Assembly (NCBI GenBank): GCA_021108275.1
Contig: JAIORD010000051.1
Span: 1 to 35,902 of the forward strand
Source: Methanococcoides sp.
GTDB lineage: Archaea; Halobacteriota; Methanosarcinia; Methanosarcinales; Methanosarcinaceae
Direction: 5' to 3'
Length of the DNA: 35,902 nt
The translations under genes and the position numbers were made by a program. Under the pieces are notes generated by a model. The model was not told where the DNA came from and made no database searches. It saw nothing but the letters and a program-made list of their open reading frames with translations. The number at the start of each line of letters is the position of its first letter. The first letter of the stretch is position 1. Of the stretch, positions 1 to 8,688 are shown piece after piece.

Positions 1-255
1 TAGTAGGTACGTTACACCCACTACAACCTGATAGACCGCAGATCCATCCTTAGGCAACCGAGGTCTTTTGGCCAAAAAGCATTCCAGCATATTTGACCTA
101 TTCGGAATTATCTCCAGTTTCCCGGAGTTATGCCGAACCTAAGGGCAGGTTATCCACGTGTTACTGAGCAGTCCGCCATGTTCACGAAGAACATTTGACT
201 CGCATGGCTTAGTCGAACACCGATAGCAGTAACCTCTGGCAGGATCAACCAGAGT
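1..255 (-). rRNA. 16S ribosomal RNA, 5' end (partial)
   Basis: Reading the minus strand from about position 255 gives the archaeal SSU rRNA start (TCTGGTTGATCCTGCCAGAG followed by the conserved block ending TGCTATCGGTGTTCGACTAAG). About 255 nt of the 5' domain are present and the gene runs off the left edge. The mature 5' end is placed by similarity at 253-256. The body contains the usual early 16S helices. The sequence type fits Methanosarcinaceae, but genus assignment from memory is only suggestive. The rRNA operon is transcribed leftward from the promoter region at about 500-800. Confidence 0.97.
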
Positions 256-700
256 TTGTTGTTAAAGCACACTTAAAATGGAAGTTAAACTTAAAAATTG
301 TCGGAAAAGAACACTCTAAAGTGAATTAGAGAGTTACTTATTCATGCACAATTTCGATTAGTTCTCGATAGATAGATTTACACTATCAGTCAGAATTAAT
401 CGAACTGCCAAATTCAACGTCAGACCGAAAAAGCTCCGGTCTCCACTAATGATCTTGAATTGAAGGTGATTGAAATTCCACCCATTGAGTGGATTTCCTT
501 AAACTCCTTCATGCTATATATACGTTCCGAATCGGAAAGCATAAACACATTTTTTGAGAATGTGAATCCAGTCATGAAGAGCATAAACGTTTTTGAACCC
601 TCATCCTGATCGTACCAAAAATGGCACCAATCAGCTCAATGAGAGCACCCCTACCACTACGTACTCATATTTATACATAGCGTGATAATGAGTGACATGG
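256..700 (-). other. 16S rRNA leader region
   Basis: No convincing protein gene lies here. It is the transcribed leader of the leftward rRNA operon. It contains potential hairpins: AGACCG at 422-427 pairs with CGGTCT at 437-442 (9-nt loop), and an imperfect stem at about 471-497 pairs AAATTCCAC with GTGGATTT with one bulged base. Such elements are expected in pre-rRNA processing. I could not define the complete 16S processing stem because its 3' partner lies outside the window. Confidence 0.6.
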
Positions 701-800
701 GTTTATATAAAATCCATTTGTGGCACATGACATGGAATATATATTTACAGCAACGCTGCAAACTAATCCACAGCATTACAAGAAAATATATAAACCACAT
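511..800 (-). promoter_or_regulatory. Candidate box A promoters of the rRNA operon
   Basis: Several archaeal TATA-like elements face the 16S gene: CTATATATAC near 515-524, TATTTATACA near 668-677, the symmetric TTTATATAAA at 701-710, and AAATATATAAAC near 783-794. Archaeal initiation is usually about 25 nt downstream of box A, so several start sites are possible. Multiple tandem promoters are usual for rRNA operons. The symmetric or rightward-reading boxes could also serve the small plus-strand ORF at 878. Which box is used cannot be told from sequence alone. Confidence 0.5.
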
Positions 801-877
801 TGAACAAATCTAAAAAAAGTTAGACATATTAATAACAAAAATATTGAAATTGCAGTGATAAAATACAAAAAGACAAA

Positions 878-1063
878 ATGCAACGTATACAAAGAATAGG
901 ATTGTTTTTCGCAGGATTAGGAAGTATCATAGTTGCAGGAACATATGCCCTTCATATCTCAAACAAATTTACCATAATAGGAATAACTTCTTTCTTAATT
1001 AGTGCCTTCTACTTCGGAAGATATGAAACTCCCCGGCATAACCTCACAAAAATCAGCAATTAA
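878..1063 (+). CDS. Small putative two-helix membrane protein
   Basis: The ORF encodes 61 aa with ATG start and TAA stop. Two hydrophobic stretches are visible (about residues 8-25 and 31-47) separated by a short polar turn, with a basic N-terminus and a polar C-terminus. That is consistent with a small two-pass membrane protein. No family is recognised. There is no strong Shine-Dalgarno; a weak GTGAT lies about 20 nt upstream, and an AT-rich box (CATATTAATAA, about 825-835) could drive a near-leaderless transcript. Being next to an rRNA promoter region it could be a chance ORF, but the hydrophobic pattern favours a real small gene. Confidence 0.45.
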   Translation: MQRIQRIGLFFAGLGSIIVAGTYALHISNKFTIIGITSFLISAFYFGRYETPRHNLTKISN

Positions 1064-1141
1064 AAAGATATGAACACTCTACTAATACTAGTATATTGAA
1101 AAATACAAGCCATTCGATGTAATAAACTACTTCAAACGTTT

Positions 1142-1152
1142 TCTATTTATAC
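1142..1152 (+). promoter_or_regulatory. Box A promoter upstream of leuA
   Basis: TCTATTTATAC lies about 25-30 nt upstream of the ATGs at 1172 and 1181. This matches the spacing of an archaeal box A to a leaderless or very short-leader start. It supports translation starting at 1172 or 1181, which is out of frame with the body of leuA. Confidence 0.5.
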
Positions 1153-1180
1153 CATTAATCATGTAGTATTAATGATTATT

Positions 1181-2723
1181 ATGGATACAAATACACAACT
1201 GAGGGATCGATTTTTACGTCGATGAACCCATCCGAAACCGAAAGATAAGCATTTTTGACACTACCCTTCGCGACGGCGAACAAACCCCCGGCGTATCCCT
1301 AACTCCTGAGCAAAAGATTGAGATAGCTCACCAGCTTTCCAAGCTTGGAGTGGATACCATCGAAGCAGGGTTCCCCATAGCCTCCGCCGGAGACATGGAA
1401 TCCGTTCGCAACATCGCAAACGCAGGCCTCACATCAGAAGTATGTGGCCTTGCACGCGTACTAACAAAGGACCTTGATACATGTATAGATGCAGGCGTTG
1501 GAATGATACATACTTTTGTTTCCACATCTGACATCCAGAGAATACATACCATCAAAAAGAGTCGCGAAGAAGTCGTCGAGATGTCAGTAAATGCCGTACA
1601 GTACATAAAGGACCACGGCATGCGCTGCATGTTCTCTGCAATGGATGCAACCCGCACAGACCTTGACTACTTAATAGACGTATACAAGGCAGTTGAAGAC
1701 GCAGGATGTGACATCATCAACGTCCCTGACACAGTGGGAATAATTGCACCCTCCGGTATGTATCGCCTTATCGGCGAGCTGAACAAGGATATAAACATCC
1801 CGATAGACACCCACTGTCACAATGACTTCGGACTTGCCGTTGCAAACAGTCTCATGGCAATAGAAGCCGGTGCAAGTCAGGCACAGGTCACTGTCAACGG
1901 ACTGGGAGAACGTGCTGGAAATGCCGATCTTGCGGAAACAGTAATGAGCTTGCACTCTATATACGGTGCAAAAACGAACATCAACACCGAGTATATCGTA
2001 GAGACCGCACGAATGGTCGAACGTTACACAGGCGTTCAAATACCCCCTCACATGCCTGTCGTAGGAGAGAATGCATTCGCCCATGAATCCGGCATACATA
2101 CCCACGGTGTCCTCGAAAATTCCGATACATTCGAACCAGGCATCATGACCCCTGAAATGGTCGGACATACTCGAAGGATCGTACTCGGTAAACATGCAGG
2201 AAAACATGCCGTACTGAGATCACTGCAATCTGCAAACATCAACCCGACCGAAGATCAGCTCGATGCTATCATCCTAAAGGTCAAAATGCTTGCAGACAAA
2301 GGCAAACGCATAACCGATTCAGACCTTTACACAATAGCATTCGATATCCTCGGCAAACCCGAAGGAATGCCAGCTATCGATCTGAAAGAGGTCAGTGTCA
2401 TGACCGGAAACATAACCACATCTACCGCAGTTGTCAAAGCACTCTTCAACGGAAAAGAATGCGTAACATCCAACGTAGGTATCGGCCCGGTCGATGCAGC
2501 CCTAAAAGCAGTAGAAACTCTCATCGGTCAACACGCAAAAGTAACCATACACGACTTCAGGATAGAAGCCGTCACCGGTGGCTCCGATGCACTTGCAGAA
2601 GTCGTTATCGGCGTGCAGAACGACAAAGGAAGGATAGTGACCGCACGCGCAGCAAACGCTGACATTGTCCTCGCATCGGTCGAAGCTCTCGTAACAGCTA
2701 TTAACATGCTCCTCAAAACATAA
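1181..2723 (+). CDS. leuA: 2-isopropylmalate synthase, apparent 5' frameshift
   Basis: LeuA condenses acetyl-CoA with 2-oxoisovalerate, the first committed step of leucine synthesis. The DRE-TIM motif FDTTLRDGEQTPG is encoded at about 1254-1292, the metal-ligand HCHND and NGLGERAGN motifs follow, and the last ~130 residues form the LeuA regulatory domain. The segment CGLAR...HTFVSTSDI resembles LeuA rather than CimA. The frame encoding all this has TGA at 1200-1202 and no ATG, GTG or TTG before the GTG at 1350, which would delete the catalytic motif. The ATG at 1181 opens another frame that stops at 1223-1225. Removing one T from the T5 run at 1211-1215 joins them into about 513 aa beginning MDTNTQLRDRFYVDEP. 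This is either a homopolymer error or a true frameshift. tatD starts 5 nt after the stop. Confidence 0.85.
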
Positions 2724-2728
2724 GGAGC

Positions 2729-3484
2729 ATGCTAAAGATCATAGACTCACACTGTCACCTTGACTTCCCAAAGTTCAACCGTGACCGTGATGAAACAATA
2801 GAAAGAGCACACAATGCGGGTGTTGTTAAAATGGTCAACTCGGGAATTGACCTGAAAACAAACCAGGCAACACTCGCACTTGCAAGCGAATACGATTTTA
2901 TCTATCCTACAATTGGCCTAAGCCCTCTGGTAGTATCCCACTACGGCAACGAAGTCGCCAATTCGATCCTTCTTCAGCTGGAACTACATGCAGAACAAGC
3001 AGTAGGCATAGGGGAAGCAGGTCTTGACTATCATTACTATAAGGAAGACAAGGAAAGGGAACATCAGAAACAATACTTCCGTAAAGTAATAGAGATAGCA
3101 GAAAAATATGAAAAGACACTCGTAATTCACGGAAGGGAAGCCGAAGAAGACTGTTTTGAAATGGTAAAGGACCTCGACAAGGTCGTCTTCCACTGTTATG
3201 GAGGATCAATAGAAACAGCCATCAGGATAACCGATGCAGGATACTACATATCCATCCCCACAATAGTCTGTTTTTCAGAGCACCATAAGAAAATAGCAGA
3301 GAACGTCCCCCTTGACAAAATGCTCATTGAAACCGACAGCCCATACCTATCCCCTCGCAAAGGAAGGAACGAACCCGCATTCGTACTGGACAACCTCTCA
3401 GTAATAGCAGAAGCAAAAGGCACAGGCCCTGAGACCATTGCAAACGCCACCTTCAGGAACACGAAGAAGATATTTGGTATCTAA
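2729..3484 (+). CDS. TatD family metal-dependent hydrolase/DNase
   Basis: The protein is 251 aa, the usual length of TatD nucleases, which are TIM-barrel metallo-hydrolases of the amidohydrolase superfamily with 3'-5' exonuclease activity in characterised members. Visible metal-site motifs are DSHCHLD (His8, His10), GIGEAGLDY (Glu ligand), VIHGREA, VFHCYGG and the C-terminal ETDSPYL aspartate. The complete motif set argues for an active enzyme. The ATG at 2729 is preceded by AAGGAG at 2722-2727, which overlaps the leuA stop codon, so the two genes are very likely translationally coupled. The cellular substrate in archaea is not known; calling it a DNase is family inference. Confidence 0.9.
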   Translation: MLKIIDSHCHLDFPKFNRDRDETIERAHNAGVVKMVNSGIDLKTNQATLALASEYDFIYPTIGLSPLVVSHYGNEVANSILLQLELHAEQAVGIGEAGLDYHYYKEDKEREHQKQYFRKVIEIAEKYEKTLVIHGREAEEDCFEMVKDLDKVVFHCYGGSIETAIRITDAGYYISIPTIVCFSEHHKKIAENVPLDKMLIETDSPYLSPRKGRNEPAFVLDNLSVIAEAKGTGPETIANATFRNTKKIFGI

Positions 3485-3504
3485 AACACACCCGGAGTCA
3501 AACA

Positions 3505-4140
3505 ATGAAGATCACCAGCATAACCACTTCCCCATACGCATCCAACTCATACCTCATAAACGAAAAGATACTCATCGATCCCGGAATGGATACCGATCAG
3601 CTCATACAAAAAATAAAAGAGCACACACGACCGGAAAACATCGAACTGATAATACTGACCCACTCCCACTTCGACCATTGCGCCGCAGCTAAATCCGTAG
3701 CAGAAATATGCACTGCTCCTATAGCCATACACAAAGATGATGCCCAGGCCCTGAAAAGTAAAGAAGAAAGTGTATCCATACTCTTCTCAGCACCAGCCCC
3801 GGACATCGACCCGGACATCCTCTACGAGAACGGTGACATAATAAAGATAAGCGAAACCGAATCCTTGGAGGTCATTCACACCCCCGGCCACACCCCTGGA
3901 GGAATATCACTCTACGAGCCATCTTCGAAAAGCCTTTTCTCCGGTGACACTGTATTCCCGAACGGAGGAATTGGCCGCACCGATTTTACCGGCGGCTCAT
4001 TGGACAAGCTTTCAGCATCCATAGAAAAACTAACAGAACTGGACGTAATTACACTCTACCCAGGGCACGGCCCAGTTACCAGTGATGACGTGAACAAGCA
4101 GATACGTTTATCACTACAGATGTCAAGAGCATACCGATAA
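3505..4140 (+). CDS. MBL-fold metallo-hydrolase, glyoxalase II-like
   Basis: The protein is 211 aa of the metallo-beta-lactamase fold. The signature THSHFDH is at residues 52-58, followed by the further ligands in HTPGHTPGG, the bridging aspartate in FSGDTVF and the C-terminal YPGHGP histidine, so both metal sites look complete. This arrangement is typical of hydroxyacylglutathione-hydrolase-like proteins, but many archaeal members lack glutathione and their substrates are unknown. It starts 20 nt after tatD and ends 12 nt before the YgiQ gene, so it probably belongs to the same transcript. Confidence 0.88.
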   Translation: MKITSITTSPYASNSYLINEKILIDPGMDTDQLIQKIKEHTRPENIELIILTHSHFDHCAAAKSVAEICTAPIAIHKDDAQALKSKEESVSILFSAPAPDIDPDILYENGDIIKISETESLEVIHTPGHTPGGISLYEPSSKSLFSGDTVFPNGGIGRTDFTGGSLDKLSASIEKLTELDVITLYPGHGPVTSDDVNKQIRLSLQMSRAYR

Positions 4141-4152
4141 AAGGACAAACAC

Positions 4153-6021
4153 ATGTCACAGAAAAAACGTAACCCGAAAAAGATAGATACATCCCGCTTT
4201 CTCCCAATGGATATTAAAGATATCAAGAGTCGCGGATGGGATCAACTTGACATAATCATTGTAACAGGTGACGCCTATGTAGACCACCCCAGCTTTGGAG
4301 CAACCATCATAGGACGCGTCCTGGAAGATGCAGGATTCAAAGTAGGGATAATCTCCCAACCTAACTGGGAAGACACAAAGGATTTCACCAAACTGGGAAA
4401 ACCCCGGCTTTTCTTCGCAGTCACTTCAGGGAACACTGACTCAATGGTCAGCAACTATACCCCTGCACTAAAACCACGTCCAAAGGACACGTACTCCCCT
4501 GGAGGCCAACCAGGACTTCGCCCCAGCCGTGCAGTCGTTGTCTACTCCAACCGCCTAAAACAAACATATCCTGACGTACCCATAATCATCGGCGGAATAG
4601 AAGCATCCCTCAGGCGTTTTGCTGAATTCGACCACTGGTCGGGCAAAGTAAGACAATCCATACTCACCGATGCGCCCGCAGACCTTCTCGTATATGGAAT
4701 GGGAGAGCTGCAAACACCTGAGATCGCCCGAAGGCTCGATTCAGGTGAAGATATCAGGAACATAAATGATATTCCCGGGACCACATGGAAACTTGAAGTG
4801 AAGAAATGGAAGGAAGCGAAAGAGAACGATCAGATACCTTTCCCTTACGTGGAAATGCCTTCCTACAATGAAGTATCAAAGGACAAGCCGACCTATGCAA
4901 AAGCATTCAAGCTAATGTATGACCAACAGGACCCTGTAAGAGGGATCACCCTTGTCCAACCTCACCCAAAAACGACCATCGTCCAGAACCCCCCAATGAG
5001 ACAGCTTTCCCAAAAGGAACTTGATCATGTATATGATCTACCTTACACCCGACGGGAACATCCCTCATACAAAGAGCCAGTACCTGCTCTTGAAACGGTC
5101 AGATTCTCAATAGCAACTCACAGAGGCTGTTTTGGAAGCTGTTCTTTCTGTGCCATCGCACAACATCAGGGAAGAATGATAACAAGCCGTAGTATTGACT
5201 CCATACTGCATGAAGCTGAGCTTCTCACAAGAATGAAAGAATTCAAAGGCAACATAATAGGGGTTGGCGGACCAACTGCTAACATGTATGCCATGAAATG
5301 TAAGAACTGGGAAAAGAAAGGCACCTGCAAGGATAAACTTTGTCTTTACCCTGAACCCTGCCCATCCATGGACACATCCCACAAAGAAAATATCGAAATG
5401 CTGCGCCTGCTTAGGGAAATGCCTGAAGTAAAGCGTGTTTTTGTAAGTTATGGAGTTCGATATGACCTCGCCTTACAAGACCCGGAATATATCACAGAGC
5501 TCTGCCAATATCACGTCAGCGGTCAATTGAAAATTGCACCTGAACATTTTTCAAAATCGGTCACGGACTGTATGAAAAAGCCAGGAAGAGAAGTATTTGA
5601 AAAATTTGCCAAGATATTTAAGGAAACTAACAAGAGACTGAACAAAGACCAGTATCTTGTAACGTTCCTTATGTCAGGTCACCCTGCATGTACAATGGAT
5701 GATATGATAGAACTTGCAGAGTACATCAAAGCAACTGACAGATATACCGAACAGGTACAGGATTTCATACCAACCCCGATGACCGTATCAACCTGTATGT
5801 TCCACACAGGACTCGATCCATTCACAGGAAAACCAGTCTATGTAGCCACTTCTCGTAGAGAAAAGAACATCCAGAGAGCAATGATGCATTATCGTGACCC
5901 GAAAAACCATACCCTCATCTACGAAGGATTGAAAAATGCAGACAGACAGGACCTTGTCGGGAGTACCTGGAATTGCCTGATACCACGAAAAGGCAAGAAT
6001 ATGTTTGCACCAAAAAGATGA
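4153..6021 (+). CDS. YgiQ family radical SAM protein (UPF0313)
   Basis: The protein is 622 aa, matching the YgiQ family. An N-terminal B12-binding-like region (about 30-250, with the conserved IIGGIEASLRRFAE-type block) precedes a radical SAM core whose Fe-S cysteines are C326, C330 and C333 (GCFGSCSFC). The TANMYAM and CLYPEPCP segments are also typical of the family. Radical SAM proteins reductively cleave S-adenosylmethionine using a [4Fe-4S] cluster; the reaction of YgiQ is unknown. It is the last gene of the leuA-tatD-MBL run. TGA stop at 6019-6021. Confidence 0.92.
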   Translation: MSQKKRNPKKIDTSRFLPMDIKDIKSRGWDQLDIIIVTGDAYVDHPSFGATIIGRVLEDAGFKVGIISQPNWEDTKDFTKLGKPRLFFAVTSGNTDSMVSNYTPALKPRPKDTYSPGGQPGLRPSRAVVVYSNRLKQTYPDVPIIIGGIEASLRRFAEFDHWSGKVRQSILTDAPADLLVYGMGELQTPEIARRLDSGEDIRNINDIPGTTWKLEVKKWKEAKENDQIPFPYVEMPSYNEVSKDKPTYAKAFKLMYDQQDPVRGITLVQPHPKTTIVQNPPMRQLSQKELDHVYDLPYTRREHPSYKEPVPALETVRFSIATHRGCFGSCSFCAIAQHQGRMITSRSIDSILHEAELLTRMKEFKGNIIGVGGPTANMYAMKCKNWEKKGTCKDKLCLYPEPCPSMDTSHKENIEMLRLLREMPEVKRVFVSYGVRYDLALQDPEYITELCQYHVSGQLKIAPEHFSKSVTDCMKKPGREVFEKFAKIFKETNKRLNKDQYLVTFLMSGHPACTMDDMIELAEYIKATDRYTEQVQDFIPTPMTVSTCMFHTGLDPFTGKPVYVATSRREKNIQRAMMHYRDPKNHTLIYEGLKNADRQDLVGSTWNCLIPRKGKNMFAPKR

Positions 6022-6025
6022 AATT

Positions 6026-6037
6026 TTTTATAATATG
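6026..6037 (+). promoter_or_regulatory. Box A candidate for the sensor kinase gene
   Basis: TTTTTATAATAT follows the YgiQ stop and lies about 45-55 nt upstream of the kinase ATG at 6081. That would give a transcript with a leader of about 20-30 nt. Confidence 0.4.
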
Positions 6038-6080
6038 AAGATTATCGATATGCTAAATTCCATAACTTCATAGAATAAAC

Positions 6081-7610
6081 ATGACCCAAAAAAGATTGAA
6101 AATATTGATCATTGATAATGAAAATGATAATGTTGAAATGCTGGAAGCCATACTCAGCTCCGACTATGAAGTTATAAAAGCATATTCCGGTTACAAAGGT
6201 CTTGAGATCGCAATTGCTGAAAGTCCTGATATAATCATACTTGACATTATGATGCCGGACATTACAGGTCATGAGCTATGCAGGACATTGAAGAAAGATG
6301 AACGCACAAAGCTCATACCTATCATCATGCTGACATCACTGGCAGAAAAGGAAGAGAAAATAAAAAGCCTTGAAGAAGGTGCAGACGATTTTCTCAACAA
6401 ACCTGTCAGTCATATGGAAATATTAAGCCGTGTGCAATCCCTGTTAAAAATAAAACACTTACAGGAAAACATAATCCAAGAAAGGAACCAGGCATATAAA
6501 TATCTCGATGCAGCAGGCACTATCATTGTTATAATCAACACGGACACGGAAATAGTATTCGCAAATCAGAAGACCTGTGATATCTTTGGTTGGGAGAAAA
6601 AGGATATTCGCGGTAAAAGCTGGATAGATTTTATTCCGGAAAACGGACGTGAAAGCCGAAAACAGGACTTGCACAACATCTTGAGCGGTAAAGCCGAACC
6701 GCCTGAATATTACGAACGTTTAATAGTAACTAAAAATGCGGATGGCACGTTTTCCGAACGCATAATCCTCTGGCATGATGTGATATTAAAAGATAGTGAA
6801 GGCAACATCACAGGGATAATTCGTTCAGGGGAAGACACGACTGAAAGAAAAAATATTGAAGAAGAACTTTCAAAGGCTAACGAAAAGCTCCAGATCTCCC
6901 ACAAGTTGAAAGATGAATTCCTGGCAAACATCAACCATGAACTAAGGACACCATTGATATCAATAAAAGGTTTCAGTGACCTGCTTTACAATGAAAGACT
7001 GGGGGACCTGAACGAGCATCAAAAAAAGACAATGGAATCGGTGGTCCGAAATTCAGAACGCCTGCAACATCTCATAGAATCACTTTTCTATGTAAGTGAA
7101 ATGCAGAACGAGACGATAAAATACACATTCAGTCTTATTAATATCAAAAAAATACTTGAAATTATCAAAAAAGACATGTCCCCCCAGATCGATCAGAAGG
7201 GGATCGAGGTCACTACCGACATTTCCGACTCGCTCTCACCGGTACACGGGAACGCAAAATACATAGAAAGTGTATTGATGCATCTGCTTGGCAATGCTAT
7301 CAAATATACTTCATCAGGAAGGAAGATCTCCATCCTTGCCTCAGAAGAGAACGGGGACATACACATCGTCATAAAAGATACAGGTAAAGGCATTCCAAAA
7401 GAGATGCTTACCCATATATTCAGTGAAGCTCCTGAAGAAGAAACTGAATGTGATATCTGTTACTGTAGTTAGGATTATGGACTGATCATCTGCAAAAAGA
7501 TAATCGAAGCGCATAGAGGCACCATATGGCTAAACAGTGAAGTAGACCAAGGCACCGAGATCCATGTCAAATTGCCTGTATTCGTTGATAAAGGCCCCAT
7601 CTGCAAATAA
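6081..7610 (+). CDS. Receiver-PAS-histidine kinase with in-frame TAG
   Basis: A hybrid sensor kinase. Residues 1-120 are a receiver domain (Asp55 phosphoacceptor in ILDIMMPD, NKP lysine), about 130-255 a PAS/PAC domain, about 270-340 a HisKA dimerisation domain with His286 in NHELRTPL, and about 370-508 the HATPase domain (N-box GNAIKYTSSG, G1 DTGKGIP). TAG at 7470-7472 would end the protein at 463 aa inside the ATP lid. The same frame continues for 45 codons to TAA at 7608-7610 and encodes the rest of a normal HATPase domain (GLIICKKIIEAHRG, then WLNSEVDQGTEIHVKLP). Read through, it is 509 aa with residue 464 as pyrrolysine, the amber meaning known in methylotrophic Methanosarcinaceae. The alternative is a nonsense-truncated kinase. 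The G2 box is degenerate (YGLII for GLGLA). Confidence 0.85.
7470..7472 (+). other. In-frame TAG, candidate pyrrolysine codon (kinase codon 464)
   Basis: This amber codon falls between the G1 and G2 regions of the HATPase domain. Reading frame and homology continue without a shift on both sides (upstream TECDICYCS, downstream DYGLIICKK). Confidence 0.6.
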
Positions 7611-7616
7611 ATGAAC

Positions 7617-8687
7617 TTAGACGGCCTTCAGGACTTCCTTTTGTGCAATATATAAGAGGTCCAGCAGGTCAATGACCGGAACATCACTTGCCTGTTCCAG
7701 ATTCACCCTACACAAAGGACAGCATGTTACAATATTGTCCACACCATCGGGAACATCCATTATCCTCTTTTTAGCAATTGAAGCCGAAAGGTCAGGATAG
7801 CCTTTCCTGACTCCCCCACCCCCTCCACAACATCTGGCATTTTCCCTGTTAGTCTTCATCTCTTTAAGGTCACAGACAGCCATTATCAGTTTTCGGGGAG
7901 CATCAAATATCCTGTTTGCTCTGCCAAGATGACACGGATCATGATAAGTTACCGTAAGATCCAGCCTTCCAAGCCCCAACTCATCCATATGTTCCGCCAA
8001 AAACTCAGTGATGTGAACGACATTGAACCTGTCAGGATAGTCATTCTTGAACGTATTATAACAACCTGCACAACTGGCTATTATGGTATGTGCACCGGTC
8101 TTTTCGATCTGCTCAAGATTATGTCGTATAAGGTCATCCGCATCGAATCCGGTCCTTAGTAGCGGAGAACCACAACATACCTCATCGGAAAGTACGGTCA
8201 CCCCCACATCTCTGATAAGGTCATATGTCCTGAGAGCATCTTCCCTGAACCGATATGAACCAAGGCACCCCACGAAATACACATAGTCTGCAACCTTGGG
8301 AACATCCCTTTGCTCCAGGATAAAACTTGTACCAGACCTCTTTTCGCCAAGGGGATTTCCTGTAAGAAGAGTATTATTATACAATTCCAACTGTGAGCCT
8401 TTGACCTTGCCCATCCTGACAAGGTCGCGACGTAACTCTTCAAAGACATCAGTTGGCTTTGCCCCTGCAGGACACATCTGCTCACACAACCCACATGTGG
8501 TACAGGTATTGATGCTATCGATCATACTTTCATCCACATCCATCCCTTTTGAGATACCCTTTGCAAGAAGCATACGCCCTCTCGTACTGAAAGATTCCCA
8601 GCCAAGTTCTTCAAAGACCGGACATATACTACGGCATGTCCCGCATCGGACACATTTGAGGATCGACCTTTGCTTATCTTCCTGCAT
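7617..8687 (-). CDS. GlcF-like Fe-S oxidoreductase subunit with CCG domains
   Basis: Starting at the ATG at 8685-8687 the protein is 356 aa (MQEDKQRSILKCVRCGTC). An upstream extension to 8732 is possible but would run into glcD. Two [4Fe-4S] ferredoxin motifs are visible near the N-terminus (CVRCGTCRSICP and CTTCGLCEQMCPAG), followed by two cysteine-rich CCG domains (VCCGSPLLRTG and ARCCGGGGGVRKG). This is the architecture of GlcF and of LldE/HdrB-like electron carriers. It starts 1 nt after the stop of the FAD subunit, so the two are co-translated. It likely carries electrons from the FAD subunit to the membrane or to HdrD-like partners. The exact acceptor is not evident. Confidence 0.88.
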   Translation of the reverse strand: MQEDKQRSILKCVRCGTCRSICPVFEELGWESFSTRGRMLLAKGISKGMDVDESMIDSINTCTTCGLCEQMCPAGAKPTDVFEELRRDLVRMGKVKGSQLELYNNTLLTGNPLGEKRSGTSFILEQRDVPKVADYVYFVGCLGSYRFREDALRTYDLIRDVGVTVLSDEVCCGSPLLRTGFDADDLIRHNLEQIEKTGAHTIIASCAGCYNTFKNDYPDRFNVVHITEFLAEHMDELGLGRLDLTVTYHDPCHLGRANRIFDAPRKLIMAVCDLKEMKTNRENARCCGGGGGVRKGYPDLSASIAKKRIMDVPDGVDNIVTCCPLCRVNLEQASDVPVIDLLDLLYIAQKEVLKAV

Positions 8688-8688
8688 A

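Noticed and set aside
1350-2723. leuA starting at GTG 1350
   Set aside because: It would remove the essential FDTTLRDGEQTPG catalytic motif encoded at 1254-1292 in the same frame.
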